Positions 49,085-62,455 are shown, counted from the first letter of the stretch. The stretch is 64,000 nt of DNA from Carya illinoinensis (GCF_018687715.1 NC_056765.1:10040001-10104000); one strand, 5' to 3'. The notes: a model not told the origin generated them from the sequence alone. A program made the numbers and translations.

Positions 49085-49970
49085 AAGTTAGGGCTATGTA
49101 AAAATTCAAAAATTTAACTACAAATCTGACTTTGTTTATATTTTGACAAACAGAGTCGAAGTCAGATTTTTTTTATTAATTTTTCAATTGGAGGTGTTGC
49201 TAAGCGACTCCTACTCTAATCCGATTCAACTCCGAGTTCGACTTTGCCCTCTGAATCCGACTCTAACTTTGCCATCTGAATCTGAATCTGACTCTGGATT
49301 CGACTCTAATATTGTATATGTGTTACAAAAATATGTATTTATTTATATATTTATCATATATGCTAATATATTTATATAGTTATATAACTAAAACTTATAT
49401 AGCTAAATTCAATAATATACTAGCATGAGCTAATTATTACAAAATAATATACTTACTATAATATAAATAAATTAATAATAGTTTAGTCTATATAAATATC
49501 ATAGTATTGCTGTCATACATAATCAAGTATAGAAATAAATTAGACATTAATATTGAAATAAGTATAATATAATAAGTTAACAACACATAATACTAATTTA
49601 CTAAAATATAATAACATATAATTAAACACTAACAATAATATGTAATACTATAGTATAATAAAATGTCAAGTATAAGTCTAATCTAAAATAAGTTACGCAA
49701 TTAGTAAAGAAGTAAATTAACAGTGAATGATTTAGTTTTAATTCTTAATTTTTTTGAAAAAACTAAAATTTGAAAGTTCACAAGAAACTCTTTTTTAAAA
49801 ATAGAGTAAATATGAAACTAAAAAAATTCAAATTCGACTCTGATCCGACAATTTTGACAAGGACAAGTTAGAGTCAGATCGGAGCCTACATAAATAAGAG
49901 TCAGAATTCAGATTTAAACTTTGCAAGAAACAGAGTTGGAGGCGGATTATGTCCGTGCTTGCCCTTAGGT
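49085..49970. repeat. hAT-like non-autonomous repeat (second copy)
   Basis: Starts 'tagggctatgtaaaaattc' and ends '...gtgcttgccctta', imperfect TAGGGC-type inverted ends. It holds repeated 'gaatccgactctaactttg' style units (49240-49310) and the AT block shared with 27270-27720. Eight-base flanks (gtttaagt / ggttactt) are only partly alike, so the target duplication is not established. Confidence 0.6.
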
Positions 49971-50827
49971 TACTTATTCTTATACTTGAATCAAATTGAC
50001 CCGAATCCAAATATTCAGACACATTCCACACGTTTAACAAGTCTAGTTGGATTTCTATCGACAGTGTAAATTTTCTTTAAAGCTTTTTTACGTATTTTTT
50101 TTTAAATAAATAAAAAAAAATGCCAATAACTTTTGTGGGTGGAATTCTCGGTTGAAATATCATTTTCTTTTAATAAGTAATTAAGAATGCTCGTAGGTCC
50201 GGCTTTGCTCTAGAAGTCATGTCATATCTAGAAGCCTCAACCCATGTCTATCAATGAAAAATCGAATTATCTATTTAGTATAAAAATAATTTTTTTTTAC
50301 TTTATAATTTTTACAAAAATAATTAGATTGATAAGTGAAAGATAAAAATACATCTCATATTTTCAAATAAATTAATAGTATCTATTTAAAGTGAAATAGA
50401 GAGAACTTATATTCTCATCAATAATAAAATGAGAGATTATTGAAATATGAATCGAAGAAAATCTAACTACAACTCCGGTTACAAAAGCTCTCTAAAATTA
50501 TCTTTCAAAATGATAAAATATTTTATTTACCTATCTATTATTCTAGAAGGGGACTTCCAGTTAGACATTTCTTTCATCAATAAAAAAGATACAGTTTGGC
50601 AAATCGTTCCGATGACAGAAGATATTGCAAACTCTTTAAAATCTCACAAGGAGTGAATTTTTAAAAAAATCGATAAATCTCAAAATCGATTCAAGCGCAT
50701 TCAATGACGCAATGAGTCGCTACAAACTTTAAATTTAGTAGCATTTCATTAGCTAGCATTCATAATAGTATTCTATATATTGATAGTAGAAAAGACCCTT
50801 ATTAAATTTCTTGTATTTTCTAAATTA

Positions 50828-50859
<32 letters not shown>

Positions 50860-51056
50860 ATATATATGCAAGTTTGCTTAGAAAAAGAAAAAGAAAATAA
50901 AAGCTACGTTGTATAAAATAATTTATTTTTATTTTATACTCTCTCCTTGACTTTTCTTTCATTAATTATTGCAAATTTGGGTGGAAGGAAAAATGGTTCA
51001 CTTTACTTTTTATTCTCGTGAAGGTCTATAATGGCGGATCTACATGGCCACCCAAA

Positions 51057-51096
<40 letters not shown>

Positions 51097-51154
51097 ATTA
51101 TGAGGTGTGCAGTCTCTATATATTTTATTTGAACAAGATTGACAAATATAAAGA

Positions 51155-51320
51155 TTGATTTGGATGGTTTAGAATATTTTATTATTATTTATTATTTTAT
51201 TATTATTTTTAATATATTTTTATTATTTTGTACTACTATTAATTACTATTTAATATTTTTATTATTTTTTTATTAATATTTATAGAATATTTGAGATCAC
51301 TTCACTATCCAAACACAATT
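51155..51320. repeat. AT-rich MITE, family of 17106-17261
   Basis: 'ttggatggtttagaatattt' ... 'tgagatcacttcactatccaaacacaatt'. Same start, core and end as the copy at 17106-17261. Confidence 0.75.
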
Positions 51321-53849
51321 TAAAACTCAGATGAAAATTTTTTATCATTACCTATAAAAAAAAAATATATATATATATATATAATGATCTCTACCTTTTG
51401 TCAAAAGAAATATCTGGAGATTGCGTACCATATATAATATTAGCCTAAGGAAAAAAACTTCCCCCCTACTTTTTACAAAGTCATTTGATAAATAGTCTAT
51501 GTTCACTAAAAATATCTAATCCAACCATATAGTCTTGAGTCAAATTTTATGAGCAAGAAAAGAGACTTCCTTTATAGAAACCATCTCCCACTTAAATCAC
51601 ACAAGATGTCAAATTCAAACTCAAAATTGTTAAAGAACTTCGATTTGAATTACTAGTTGATGATTTTATTTATTTTTTAAATCATAAACTTCTATTTTTC
51701 CACTAAAAATAGAAGAAGCAAAAAATAACCTGAAACCAATAAATACCTCCCACCCATTTTTCACTAAAGAGAAATCACTTGAAACAGTTTTAAAATAGTC
51801 TGATAAATAATCTATTACACTGTGAGTAAAAGTCACAGTGAAACGAAGTGTGTTGCATCTTCTTTGTCTAGATTGGTTATAGGAGTCTTCCACGATTACT
51901 TTGTCTTGATCATTGGTTAAAAAAAATAGGAACATAGGAACGCAGCAATCGGATGATGCATCAATACCTTGGCAAAATATCTTTGGTATTTCACGCGCCA
52001 CACTAGGAAAAAAACTAGTGGTTGGTTATGGGAGAACCAAAGTCACTAATCCCAATGGTGAAGTAAGTGACAACAACAAATTCTTGCTGATGCGGTGGTG
52101 CATGAAACTCGTGCGCCGCACTTTTTGGAAGTTTTCTTCAACCGTCTGAAAAGATTGGTAGTTAGAGAGTCTGCAGGCGAGACTCGTGGTGGTCTTTGGA
52201 GGCCGATAGGCAGCAGATCGACACTTCTTGGTGCTAAAGATGAAAGACAACGAAAAAATCAGGAAAAGAAACTATGAACAGATTCAATGGTGGTCGGATA
52301 GAAGGAGGGAGGGAAGAGCTAAAACTCCAAACCCCCTATGGGCAGAGGAAAATGGAGGATGGCCAAGGTTGGTTTGAGAGAGAATAACCTCTAGAGAGAG
52401 AAAACAAAAAATGTTTTTTACTTGCAACTCATCTCATTTCATTTAAATATTATAACTTTTCTAAACTTCCATACAAAATATAATAAACAACTCAACTTTT
52501 TCAAAATTTAAAATAAAATAATATTAAAAAATTATTTTTTAATAATATTTTAATAATTTTTATCCAATTTAAACAGAAATTTGCTTTGCCTCAATTGGCA
52601 CAAAGGATAGTGATAGCCTTATCACTATTCTATTACCCTTTTATTATTTTTTTTAATTTTTTATAAATTTTTCTTTTACTTAATAATTAAAAAAGTGACT
52701 ATTAATAAAATTATATATTTTTAAAAAAATTTAATAATTAAATATATTAAAAAAGTACTTAAAAAAGAAAAATAAATACACTATAAATAATAAAATGGTG
52801 GTAAAAGAATTGTAAGTCTATCATTGGCAAAAAAACCCATAGTTTCATCACATCAATCGATGCATTAAAGATGTTAAGTTTAAGACGTAGAGTCATATTA
52901 TTGCGAAGAAATCATGATTGGGATTGGGTTTGAAGCTAAGCTCAAGGATGGATTTTCAATGCTAATTCATATAAGATGGGCTGTACCAGACCCAAGCACA
53001 TGAACTCTGAAGAAGGGCCTCTGAATTGTCCCAATCCTCGAATTAAAAAAGGTCTGTCTTGGTCCCTCTTGGTCCCCCAATACTTGCCTACAGAACCTTA
53101 CTCGAAGAATGCAGCTGTGTTCTTTGATGGTGCTCGGCAGAAAATGACACCAACAAAGGACCTAACATTTATTTCTCGAGATAATTCTATTTTCGGTTCG
53201 GAGGATCTAGACTCTAGACTCTAGCCCCTATGTTTGGACCAAAAACAAATATTTGGATAGGAAAATGTTTGAGGATAAAGTTTTACACATTTTTTTGTGA
53301 AAAGTTGTGGGTTTTCATGAAAAATGTGTTTGAATAGACAAAATTCTGAAAATTTTAAAAAAATATTTATATATATATATACATATATATTATTAAAAAA
53401 ATTTAAAATTTTTTAAAAAATTATCGATCTACCTATGAGGAGTGACGTACTCGAAATGATTAAAATATTATTTATTTTATTAAAATTTAAAAAAAAATTA
53501 TCGGATTACCTGTGAAAAGTGACGTGCTTGAAATGATTAAAATATTATTTATTTTATACTAAATAAATATTATTAATCTCACTTGAGATGAAAATTATTA
53601 TATTGTCCTTTTTTCACTAAAGATGACATAAACAAGTGTGCATGTTACTCAACCTTAGAAGGCAAGGGACATGACACAAACTTACATAGAATAGAATATT
53701 TTTAAGCATGCATCTCAACAAAAGCTCATCCTTATCATGCTCTCTAGATTCCATGGCACATAATTGAGTGAGTTCCTTAATGTTTATTTTGGTTCTGTAA
53801 TCCAACCTTGCATAAATAATAATTAGATCTTAGCATGTGTCAAATGGGA

Positions 53850-54060
53850 CAATTAGGTCTGGTTTGGTTATCAAATATCAAATTATTTCATCTCATCTAA
53901 TCTAATCTAATCATTACAATTTTCTCAAATTTTTATATAAAATATAATAAATAATTTAATTTTTTAAATTTTAAAAAAAATTATATTATAACAGTATTTT
54001 ATTTAACTTTCAACAAAATATTTTATTTCATTTCATCTGAACTGTATAATAGTCTAAATG
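53850..54060. repeat. MITE of the 'gatgagatgag' family, reverse orientation
   Basis: 'ttaggtctggtttggttatc ... atttcatctcatctaatctaatct', AT core, then 'atttcatttcatctgaactg'. The ends are inverted relative to each other. Confidence 0.65.
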
Positions 54061-54631
54061 TCATTCTCTTTAAATGCATTCTCTTCTTTTAACATTTATA
54101 ACAAAATTTGACTATCAAAATCTACTACTTGTCATGTACTTCCAAAAGCTTGGAGCTTGGCTATAGCCAAACTTCCCATGACACTATCCACAATGTTTAC
54201 TTTGACCATTGTCTCAAACATTTGCTAAAAATTTCGTCCTAAAAAATACATTTATGTCGTAGTGCATGATTATTCCGACACTTAGATCTCATATGGCAAA
54301 AGATGACAAATTGTTTTATTTTAATTTTTTATTACAGATTGATATTAGTCTCGTTTGATTATATATATGAGATGAGATGGACTGAAATAAAGATTAAAAG
54401 TTAAATAAAATATTATTATAAAATAAGTTTTTAATATAATTTTTTTATATAAAATAAAATAATTTAATTTTATGTAACCAAACCAATTATGAGCATCCAA
54501 TAGTTCCTCGCCGGCCATATCTCCTTATCCTCTTGTATTCTTCTCCTTTCTTTTGTAGCATTCTGTTGACCGCATCAAATAAATTAAACAGACATCTTAA
54601 AGACAGTTGTATATTTGCAGCTTTGCTACAT

Positions 54632-54825
54632 ACAGTCGCTATATGCAGTCGGTGTGCAGTCGGCTGTACGGAATGAATAAAAAAAAATTATAAAATTTTT
54701 TTTTATATTCAATAGGACCTACATGAATTATAAAAAGTTATAAAAATAATTTTTTTTTTCATGTAGGTCTCGTATTAATTTTTTTTTTACAGCCGACTGC
54801 ACGCCGACTGCATCTCCCGATTGCA
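54632..54825. repeat. Foldback MITE with near-perfect 24-bp inverted arms
   Basis: The inner arms at 54645-54668 and 54788-54811 match at 23 of 24 positions (both contain GCAGTCGG and GTGCAGTCGGCTGTA). A weaker outer extension adds about 13 bp each side. The AT-rich core contains 'taggacctacatgaa' and its inverted partner 'catgtaggtctcgta'. Confidence 0.85.
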
Positions 54826-55476
54826 AAAAGTATTTCTTGTATATTTGATCATCCACACTACATAACATATACCGGTGGCTTCTTATGAAAATATCAAAAT
54901 GACATGGCATTTGTGTCTTCTTGTTTTTTAATATCAACTTCCCATTAAACTAGTAATTGGAACGCATCACGTTTTTAATCTGAATTATCATATTGTTCAT
55001 TGATTATTAAATTAATTATTTTAAAAAATAACAAACTTACTAATCAATAGATAATATCATATCAATATAAAATGAGTTATTATTTTATTTTATAAAACTG
55101 ACACGTAGAGTATATCACATATATTACTTAAATGGTAATATTTTATTTATAAGATTTAAATTTTAATATTTATCTTTTAAATTAAATTTTGTTAATTTTA
55201 TTAGGTGTGCTTAAATTTTTTAAGTAATAATAAATATAATTATATAGTATGCAAGTCTCACATATTACTTTTAAAAAAGGTGGTGTCTACCATTAGAAGA
55301 TAATATTTTTAATATAAATTTTAAATTTATGTATTTTTTTAAAATATATACCGAACTTGCATATTTTAAAATTATAAATATCATTTATCTATAATATATT
55401 CATTTCTACTCGTGACATACAACTCTATTTTACAAAATTTAAAAAAAACAAAATTAGAGTGGGGTTTAAAGTCTAA

Positions 55477-55935
55477 GAGCATTCACATTGGTTTAGGCAT
55501 ATGCATATGCAAAATCACATCTTTTGGAGATCCAATTTGCCACACAAGTAAAATTTCCACATTGGCTTATGCAAATTTGAGACAAAATAATAATAAAATA
55601 TTATCATTTTATTTTATTTTTTTTTGCTTTTTTTTTAATAGGATTTGATATTCAAATATGTAAAATATTTAAGTAAAATATTTTTTGGGGAGTGAATGAG
55701 TAAAATATGTAGTAAAATATTTAAAGGTAAAATATGTAGAAAGAGAGTAGGAGGAGAGAAAAAGAATGAATAAAATATGTTTTAGAGAGTAAATAGTAGA
55801 TCTTTAAACATGTAAAGGTACTGTTCATAGTTATGCAAATATTTGAAGATGCATAATCCAATGTAGATGAATTTAAGCTCATATTATGCAAATATGACTT
55901 TGCATATGCATATGCATAGACCAATGTGAATGCTC
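55477..55935. repeat. Harbinger-type MITE with clear terminal inverted repeats
   Basis: Ends GAGCATTCACATTGGT and ACCAATGTGAATGCTC are perfect reverse complements, with TAA on the left and TTA on the right. The inner arms also carry inverted 'gcatatgcatatgca' motifs. The ends are of the same type as the 28178-32568 element, so its transposase family could have mobilised this one. Confidence 0.85.
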
Positions 55936-56416
55936 TTAAGAGGCGTGGATAGGAAAAAGTCTTTTAATTAATCTCATTTAATTATTATAATTTTTTTAAA
56001 TTTTTACATATATAAAATAAATAATTTAATTTTTAAAATTTTAAAACAATAAAAAATATCAAAAAATACTATTTAAATAATATTTTATTTTATTTTTAAC
56101 TTTTAATATATTACCTCAATTCAATGAATAAATTTCCGTTAAGAAAGAGTCCAAACGCCAGCTTTGGCTGCCTCGTTCGGGAATCTACTAATTCAAACTC
56201 GGCGTCCCAATCCAACGTAAAATGAATTCATCCGGTCGGCGGTCACTCACATCTAGTCAACGTCTCGGTCCGACTCACCGAGTCAGCTACGCTCCTTAAC
56301 GCGCCTGCCCCAATTTCTCCGTCGACAATAATTATGTCCTTTTCTTTTCTCATTTTTCGAAAAATAATAATAATTTCTCCACCTGACTTTCCACAATTAC
56401 ATCCAATTGTTATTCG

Positions 56417-56424
56417 CCACGTGG
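56417..56424 (+). promoter_or_regulatory. G-box CCACGTGG in the E3 ligase promoter
   Basis: A palindromic G-box/ABRE-core 216-223 bp upstream of the start codon, within the GC-richer promoter block. G-boxes are bound by bZIP and bHLH factors. It suggests, but does not show, ABA or light responsiveness. Confidence 0.4.
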
Positions 56425-56639
56425 ATTACACTCGTATGTGAATTCATTCCTTTCTCCTCGTTAAAAAAAAAAAGACATCCACGCGTCCGCGTGCCTTCTT
56501 AAATGCTCTTTCTGCGCCCTTTTTACTCATTTCTGAAACTTCTCTCTCTCTCCTCTCTCCCCCTCTCTCTCGCTCGCCGCTCTCAGTCGCCGGAGATCTG
56601 ATACTACTGAATTGGACCTCTCGGTTATAGTGATCGGAT

Positions 56640-57755
56640 ATGTCATCGCCTGCAACGTCTTATTGGTGTTACAGATGCACGCGCTTCATTCGCATGTGGG
56701 CCCAAGAAAATACCATCACCTGCCCCCACTGCGATGGAGGGTTCATCGAGGAGATCGACGCCTCTCCTTCGTCGGATAATCCTCACCCTCGGTTGGCAGC
56801 CTCCGCCATGCACTTGTTTGGAAACAACGCTCAAGATTCTGAGCACGCACCCGCCCTGGTGTCTCGCCGGAACCGCCGTAGCCCCGGAAACCGGTCGCCT
56901 TTCAACCCGGTTATCGTCCTACGCGGAGTATCGGCAGACCCCGTAGGCGACGGTGATGGAGAGAGGAACAGCTTCGAGTTGTATTACGACGACGGAGCTG
57001 GGTCCGGGCTTCGTCCACTGCCGGCGACCATGTCAGAGTTCTTGATGGGTTCGGGTTTCGAACGTTTGCTGGAGCAGCTGGCCCAGCTCGAAGTGACCGG
57101 GCTCGGCCGTCCCGAGAATCCGCCCGCATCTAAGGCCGCGATAGAGTCTCTACCGACGATCGAAATCGTGGACAGCCACGTCGGCTCCGAGTCCCACTGC
57201 GCGGTCTGCAAGGAAGCCTTCGAGCTCGGCGTGGAGGCCCGCGAGATGCCGTGCAAGCACATATACCACTCAGACTGCATCATCCCATGGCTTTCTCTAC
57301 GAAACTCGTGCCCGGTTTGCCGGCACGAGTTACCGAGCGAGCGAAACGAGGGCGAGAATTCGGAAGAAGACACGGTAGGGTTGACCATATGGAGGCTACC
57401 GGGAGGTGGGTTTGCTGTGGGGAGGTTCTCTGGGGGGAGAAGAGCAGCTGCGGAGAGAGAACTACCGGTTGTGTACACGGAAATGGATGGTGGGCTTGGT
57501 GCTGGTGGGGCTCCGAGAAGGGTTTCGTGGGCTTCAAGGAGTGGGGGGAGGGAGAGTGGTGGGTTCCGCAGGGCTTTCCGGAATTTCTTCTCCTTCTTGA
57601 GGTCGAGGCCTGATTCTTCTTCGTCTGCGCACTCTGGGTCTGAATCTCGGTCTATGAGCAGAAGTCGGAGTCATTCGGGTTCGGTGTTCAATAGGTACGT
57701 GCGAAGGCGGAACAACGCTTGGGTTTTGGGGGATCAGAGTGGGAATGGGAGGTGA
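56640..57755 (+). CDS. RING-H2 E3 ubiquitin ligase with zinc ribbon and DUF1117 (RDUF1/2-RHC2A type)
   Basis: A 371-residue single-exon gene. The N-terminal zinc ribbon starts [15 protein letters not shown] (Cys10, Cys13, Cys28, Cys31). A C3H2C3 RING-H2 covers residues 187-227: Cys187, Cys190, Cys205, His207, His210, Cys213, Cys224, Cys227, with the E2-contacting Trp ([14 protein letters not shown]). The C-terminal DUF1117 region is visible as [18 protein letters not shown], then PRRVSWASR and [13 protein letters not shown], followed by a Ser/Arg-rich tail. These ligases are known in Arabidopsis as RDUF1/RDUF2, positive regulators in drought and ABA responses, and RHC2A; which orthologue this is I cannot settle. 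It transfers ubiquitin from an E2 to substrates, which are not known from the sequence. The leader is TC-rich (56540-56580). The coding region is GC-rich. Intact. Confidence 0.95.
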   Translation: MSSPATSYWCYRCTRFIRMWAQENTITCPHCDGGFIEEIDASPSSDNPHPRLAASAMHLFGNNAQDSEHAPALVSRRNRRSPGNRSPFNPVIVLRGVSADPVGDGDGERNSFELYYDDGAGSGLRPLPATMSEFLMGSGFERLLEQLAQLEVTGLGRPENPPASKAAIESLPTIEIVDSHVGSESHCAVCKEAFELGVEAREMPCKHIYHSDCIIPWLSLRNSCPVCRHELPSERNEGENSEEDTVGLTIWRLPGGGFAVGRFSGGRRAAAERELPVVYTEMDGGLGAGGAPRRVSWASRSGGRESGGFRRAFRNFFSFLRSRPDSSSSAHSGSESRSMSRSRSHSGSVFNRYVRRRNNAWVLGDQSGNGR

Positions 57756-60725
57756 TTCTTTTGGTAATAAATGACAAAACTTGGCACTATATTTAGAAAT
57801 CAAAGGTCGATTCACTGTAAATAGCATTGAATTTGGCAAGTTTTCCATGAAATGGAGACTGAGTAGAGAGAATCAGCCAGTTTGATTTATCATACTGCAG
57901 ACTGCAGAGGTTTTGCTGGTGCGCAATTTGGAAGCTTTGTTGTTGAGCGAGAGACAGACTATGGAAACTCCGAAGATAGTTTTCAAGTATTGCAAACATC
58001 ATGCCTGTTTGATGTTTCAAGGCCATAGTTGGGAAGAATTCTTTATTTCTTTGTTCTAATATGTAGTAAACCTCAGTTTCAACTTATGTTAAACTTCTTT
58101 TACTTGGTGATCAATTTATAAAACTATTGCTTGGATATGTTTGATTTGCTGCGAATGGAACTGGGATTACTACTCAGATGGACAAAAGGATAGCAAATTA
58201 GCAGCATTACAGATTGGAGTAATCTAGCTCAAGCGGTCTTGTGGCTGGAGAAAAAGACATCTCCTGTCACCAATTATTGTGCAAATTTATATGCCCCAGA
58301 GCTTGATTGGGGTACAACTGTCATCCCTAGTTCTGGCTCCTAGCCTCCTAGAATTGTGCGAGTCTAATAATATATGCATATGCATGTTGGGATGGATTTG
58401 CTTGTTGAATGTTGACAAAAATGATGCATGAGTGGATGACCAAAATCGTGGCCTTGTTGGCTCCAAAGCGAAGTACCGGCTTTAGCATGTGCTTGACTTT
58501 TTCAGAGGAACTCTTTGCCTTTTCCCTCGTGCAATCCACCAGGTTGACGTGGTCTGTGGAACATCACGTGGAGCTCAAGCAACCATTGTTCAGCGGAGGT
58601 CTAGAACCTTGCATGGCCTCCATTGGTCTATTTTGTGTCGTTGTTTGAGTGGACTTCGACTCTGGAGTGGAATTCTGACTTTAATGGTAGTCGGAGACTA
58701 TTCTAGACTTAAAGTTCAGCCCGGGCTAAGGCTTAACTCTAAACTCCGATCTGCATGATTGGTGTTGGAGTGGAGTTAGACCATGCTGGAGTTCAATTAG
58801 TATCATGTTTAAGAACAACTTTATAAGCAATTGTCATATATGGTACTTGGCAGCTACAAATTCAACTGGTTTAAACAAATATAAAGATCTTGCAATTTTA
58901 ATGAATAATTATGGTTAAGATCTGACTTATAGAGGAGAAAGGTAGACGAAAATGAGGGTGTTGACCTTTGAGGGTGAGGAGGGGAAGGGGAAATTGGCAC
59001 AGACACCTTTGAATGTCTAGGGCGATTGCGTTGCTCGACTCTACACGGTGTTGTGTGGCTATGAGCTTTGATTGAGGCTGTTGAGGACTTACTTTTCACC
59101 CCGCCTACCTCCTTGTTAGACCCTACGTCGAAACTGTTTGATGGCCCGGAGTGTCTGAAACACCTGCCATGCTAAAATTAATACGTTACTTGAGAGAGAT
59201 TGGAAGAGATAAAATGGATGTTAAGAACTGAACCCCCTTCCTTTGTGCTTGCGTCCGGGCTTTTATACTCCCCTTTTCAGGGCCAGCTCTTGCTCTTTTT
59301 GTGTGTGAGATGTCCGCCCCATGTCTTGGGCGGCATGTTGTTGCATTTCATGCGGCTCTACCTGTAGAGGCAAGGTCTTTGATCTTAGGACCGCATGTTG
59401 TCGCATTTAATGTGGTAATTTCTATCTGGGATAGAATCTAGATGGTCATTTAATGCGGCGTAGCTAGAGGCGTTCTAGCGTGAAGGCTGTCCCATCTTTC
59501 CTATGTTAGCGTAGGCCTTCTTCTCGCCACTCGCTAGAGCCTTAGATTCTGAGCCTTTGCTCCTGGCGAAGTTGGTTGGCTAGCCCAATGAGGGATAAAT
59601 GTGCCCTTCTAGAGGCTGAGTGAGGGCAAAGAAAGTCTTGAGATAAAGATGAGAAAGTGTTGGATAATGATCAAGAAATCACTAATATTAGATACAGTCT
59701 TAAGATGTGTAAGTATCGTATATTTTGTTTGAAAAATAATAGAATCACGACTAAAAAGTGAGTTTTTTGTGTGGGTATAAGATTTGTCTATAATTTTAAA
59801 AGAGTAATGCTATTAGAAGTCTTTTATGCTACATACCGTATAATTTGATTTGTAATATTCAAATTTTAAAATTTATCTTTCAAATCAAATTATACCATAT
59901 AGATGGCATGTGATGTAAACGTCTTCAAATAAGATTATTGATTTTAAAAGGAAGGGCATGAGACTTATACACCTTAAAGACTATATAAATCGTTTCCTTT
60001 AAACAATAATGCCAGCCATGCCATTTGCAATTTTCATCTCTAAAATAACAACTTTTAATAAAATTATTTACAAATTTATTTAGAGTCTTGTTGGACTCAG
60101 CTCCAATCTTAACTCTTAAAACCTTTTAAAGTTGAACTCCCACATTTATCCCTAAATTTAAAAATTCTTACTCCAATCGAAACAAATTCAGATCAGAGAA
60201 CAAAATGGAATCAAAGTGTCAAAAATTGTAGGCATCCTAATAATTATAATGTTGTTCTTGTCACCCAACAGACATTAACCTCGACTCTCAAGTCTCATGC
60301 CCTCTGTAATTCAAGCACAATCAGCATTACAAGAGCAGCCAGCCAGGAATCACGATGTATGTCCCAAGAGGAGGACAAGTTTCACCTAACACCCCAAACC
60401 TCAAAAAAAAAAAAAAGTTTGATGAATGTGATTGACAAGAGAGAAACAGAGGGATGTTTGTTGAATGTGAATCACCTCTTGGGTCAAATCCAAAAAAGCT
60501 GTTTTCTATACATCACATAGGAAACGTTTAATATCTTTCAAATCCCTTCATGCAATTTTGTAAATTTTTATAGCAAACAAAAGGCCGGCCAGGCCAAGCC
60601 AAGCCAACTCACATGAGTGTCACACCCACCACCTTGATATCCCTTTCTAGTGGTTAAAAAAGTAGGATTTGATCTTTGCTTAATTCCCTAAAGATATCTA
60701 ACCTACTACTTGCTGATAAAGTCAT

Positions 60726-60763
<38 letters not shown>

Positions 60764-62166
60764 ATATGTATGTATGTATTCACATTTACATTTTGGATAA
60801 AGTATTTTAGTCCAAATATTCACTGTTTATTTTATAGCACTGAATTTCAGCAATACTTTTCCCGCAAATGCAGGCATTGTTGTCAACTGTTGATGTTATT
60901 CTTTAGATATGAAAATAGGCCATGAGAGTATTGGTAATGACTAGTCTAAAATTTGATTAAAAGTTGAGGTTTTGGCTAAAGTTAAAATTAATGGAGATCT
61001 TAATCCACATTAGACTATTCATCTTAAAGTCAAAATAATAATGTCATATTATCTATTTTAATAATAATTTTTTAATTTTTTTATATTTTATAAATACATT
61101 CCATATATTAATTAATAATTTAATTTTTACTTAAAATTATTATTTTTCAACTATTTTTTTTCTCATTATCCAACAAACACATTTGAGAATATCTATAGGA
61201 ACATTCTTAGAAAGTAGAGTCATGCTAGGCTACCGCTCAACAATGACTGCCGGGTGTGCCGCTTAACCGAAATTTTTAATTTTTTTATTATATTTTAATA
61301 TTTTTTTTTAAAAAATACCAATATATTAAAAATCACTACTCTAATTATTAAATAAAAAAATTTAAATTAATGAGGAATGAGATATTATCATTTCTGTAGA
61401 AAGTAATGTCTTTTATTAGCAACTTTTACATTGAAGTTTGACTAACCAGGGACCTGGGTGTGTCTTTTATTTTAATAATTTGACTCTGTACATTCAGACC
61501 CACAAACTCTAAGGTCATTGGCACTAACCTTCCTAAATTTTGACTTGGTACTAGTCCATATAACTTGTCACTTGTTCACACATGTGCCATGGATGTGAGA
61601 TAGAATGATAGTTTGTGGAACAAGTCGTACTGAGTCCAAGTTTTGGAGGGATAATGACAATTGGTGGTAGTTCATTCCCTCTCAAGTTGTACCAAGTCAA
61701 AGTTTAGAAGGGTAAGTGATAATGAGATATTCCCGGGAGAAAATTGGATTTACCTGTAAATTAACTTTGAATTCCTTGAGACCGAAAACCCGAATCGCTA
61801 AAATTCGGTCTAAAAGCTTATAAAACACGATGTTAATAGATTATATGATATGAGATGAGATAGTTTGAACTGTGTAATCAAATCAGACCTTAGTTTTAGG
61901 CTGAATTAGGAAGATAAAGTGGATGAAAAATTTTACTCATCATTCCATACCACACATTACACATAATTTTTTTAAAATTTTTTTTCTCTTACTAAATGTT
62001 TGGTGTATTAAAAAAAATGAAGCTTGTGGTGTGTGGGGATAGGAATAACAAAATGCAGTAGTATTCATTTTAACTTAGAAATAGATATAATTTGTACTTA
62101 TTATGTTACTTGTATGCTCTACTCCATCAATAAGTCTTTATTATATATTTCAAAATTTTGGATGAA
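57756..62166. other. Intergenic region downstream of the E3 ligase
   Basis: No gene is supported. The first ~300 bp are the likely 3'UTR. Open frames at 58409-58648 and 58489-58758 have no domains. The block 59090-59650 is GC-richer and LTR-like (listed separately). A TA microsatellite lies at 60728-60762. A 'gatgagatag' MITE-end fragment lies near 61845-61895, and an AT-rich repeat at 61205-61420 resembles 33960-34200. Confidence 0.55.
59090..59650 (-). repeat. Possible LTR fragment in reverse orientation
   Basis: Noticeably less AT-rich than its surroundings. On the minus strand it contains a TATA-box-like GGGGAGTATAAAAGCCC (59260-59276) and repeated 'catttaatgcgg' / 'gcatgttgtcgcattta' units upstream of it. 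This suits an LTR promoter, but no second LTR or internal domain was found. Confidence 0.35.
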
Positions 62167-62455
62167 TTAATTAGTTAAAATCAAGATTACAATCAAAATC
62201 ATGCTATCTATTGCAATTAATTCAATGAAGAGATATATACGTCCCGAGATATTTACGCCTAGCTCTTGACACAACATCACTGCCCTTCTAAGTACATAAG
62301 CTTCACCTATAGCAGGTGTAATAGAGTGGTTTATGTTTAGACATAGAGAAGCAATCAACTCACCATCACTATTTCTTATCACAACTCCAATTCCTCCCTT
62401 ATTACTCTTTGAATCAACTGCAGCATTTCATTTGACTTTATATATCAACTCAGGT
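62167..62455 (-). pseudogene. LINE-type RNase H fragment
   Basis: Minus-strand translation gives NAAVDSKSNKGGIGVVIRNS then DGELIASLCLN and AIGEAYVLRRAVMLCQELGV, the pattern of the RVT_3 RNase H domain at the end of plant non-LTR elements (first Asp in DAAVD-like context changed to NAAVD, Glu in EAYVLRRA). A stop lies just upstream of NAAVD, and the frame decays after ~70 codons. A short, dead remnant. Confidence 0.7.

Larger units (their letters stand above)
46870..56639. other. Long intergenic region, repeats only
   Basis: No gene is supported in about 9.8 kb. Contents by position: AT-rich MITE-like stretches (47350-47475, 47770-47945); hAT-like repeat (49085-49970); TA microsatellites (50828-50870, 51060-51092, 51364-51384); MITE (51155-51320); 'catctcatt' MITE pieces (52430-52575, 53850-54060, 54345-54490, 55955-56115); two well-formed foldback/TIR MITEs (54632-54825, 55477-55935). 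Open frames at 50447-50656, 51666-52001 and 52976-53224 have no recognisable domain. The block 56160-56639 is GC-richer and is the promoter and leader of the E3 ligase gene. Confidence 0.6.

Noticed and set aside
51666..52001. 111-codon minus-strand open frame
   Set aside because: No recognisable domain; overlaps other equally poor frames in repeat-rich DNA.
53617..53805. 62-codon minus-strand frame
   Set aside because: Short, no conserved motif, within MITE-rich DNA.
58409..58758. Two overlapping open frames downstream of the E3 ligase
   Set aside because: No domains, and both run into sequence resembling the 'cgactctgg' hAT-type repeats.
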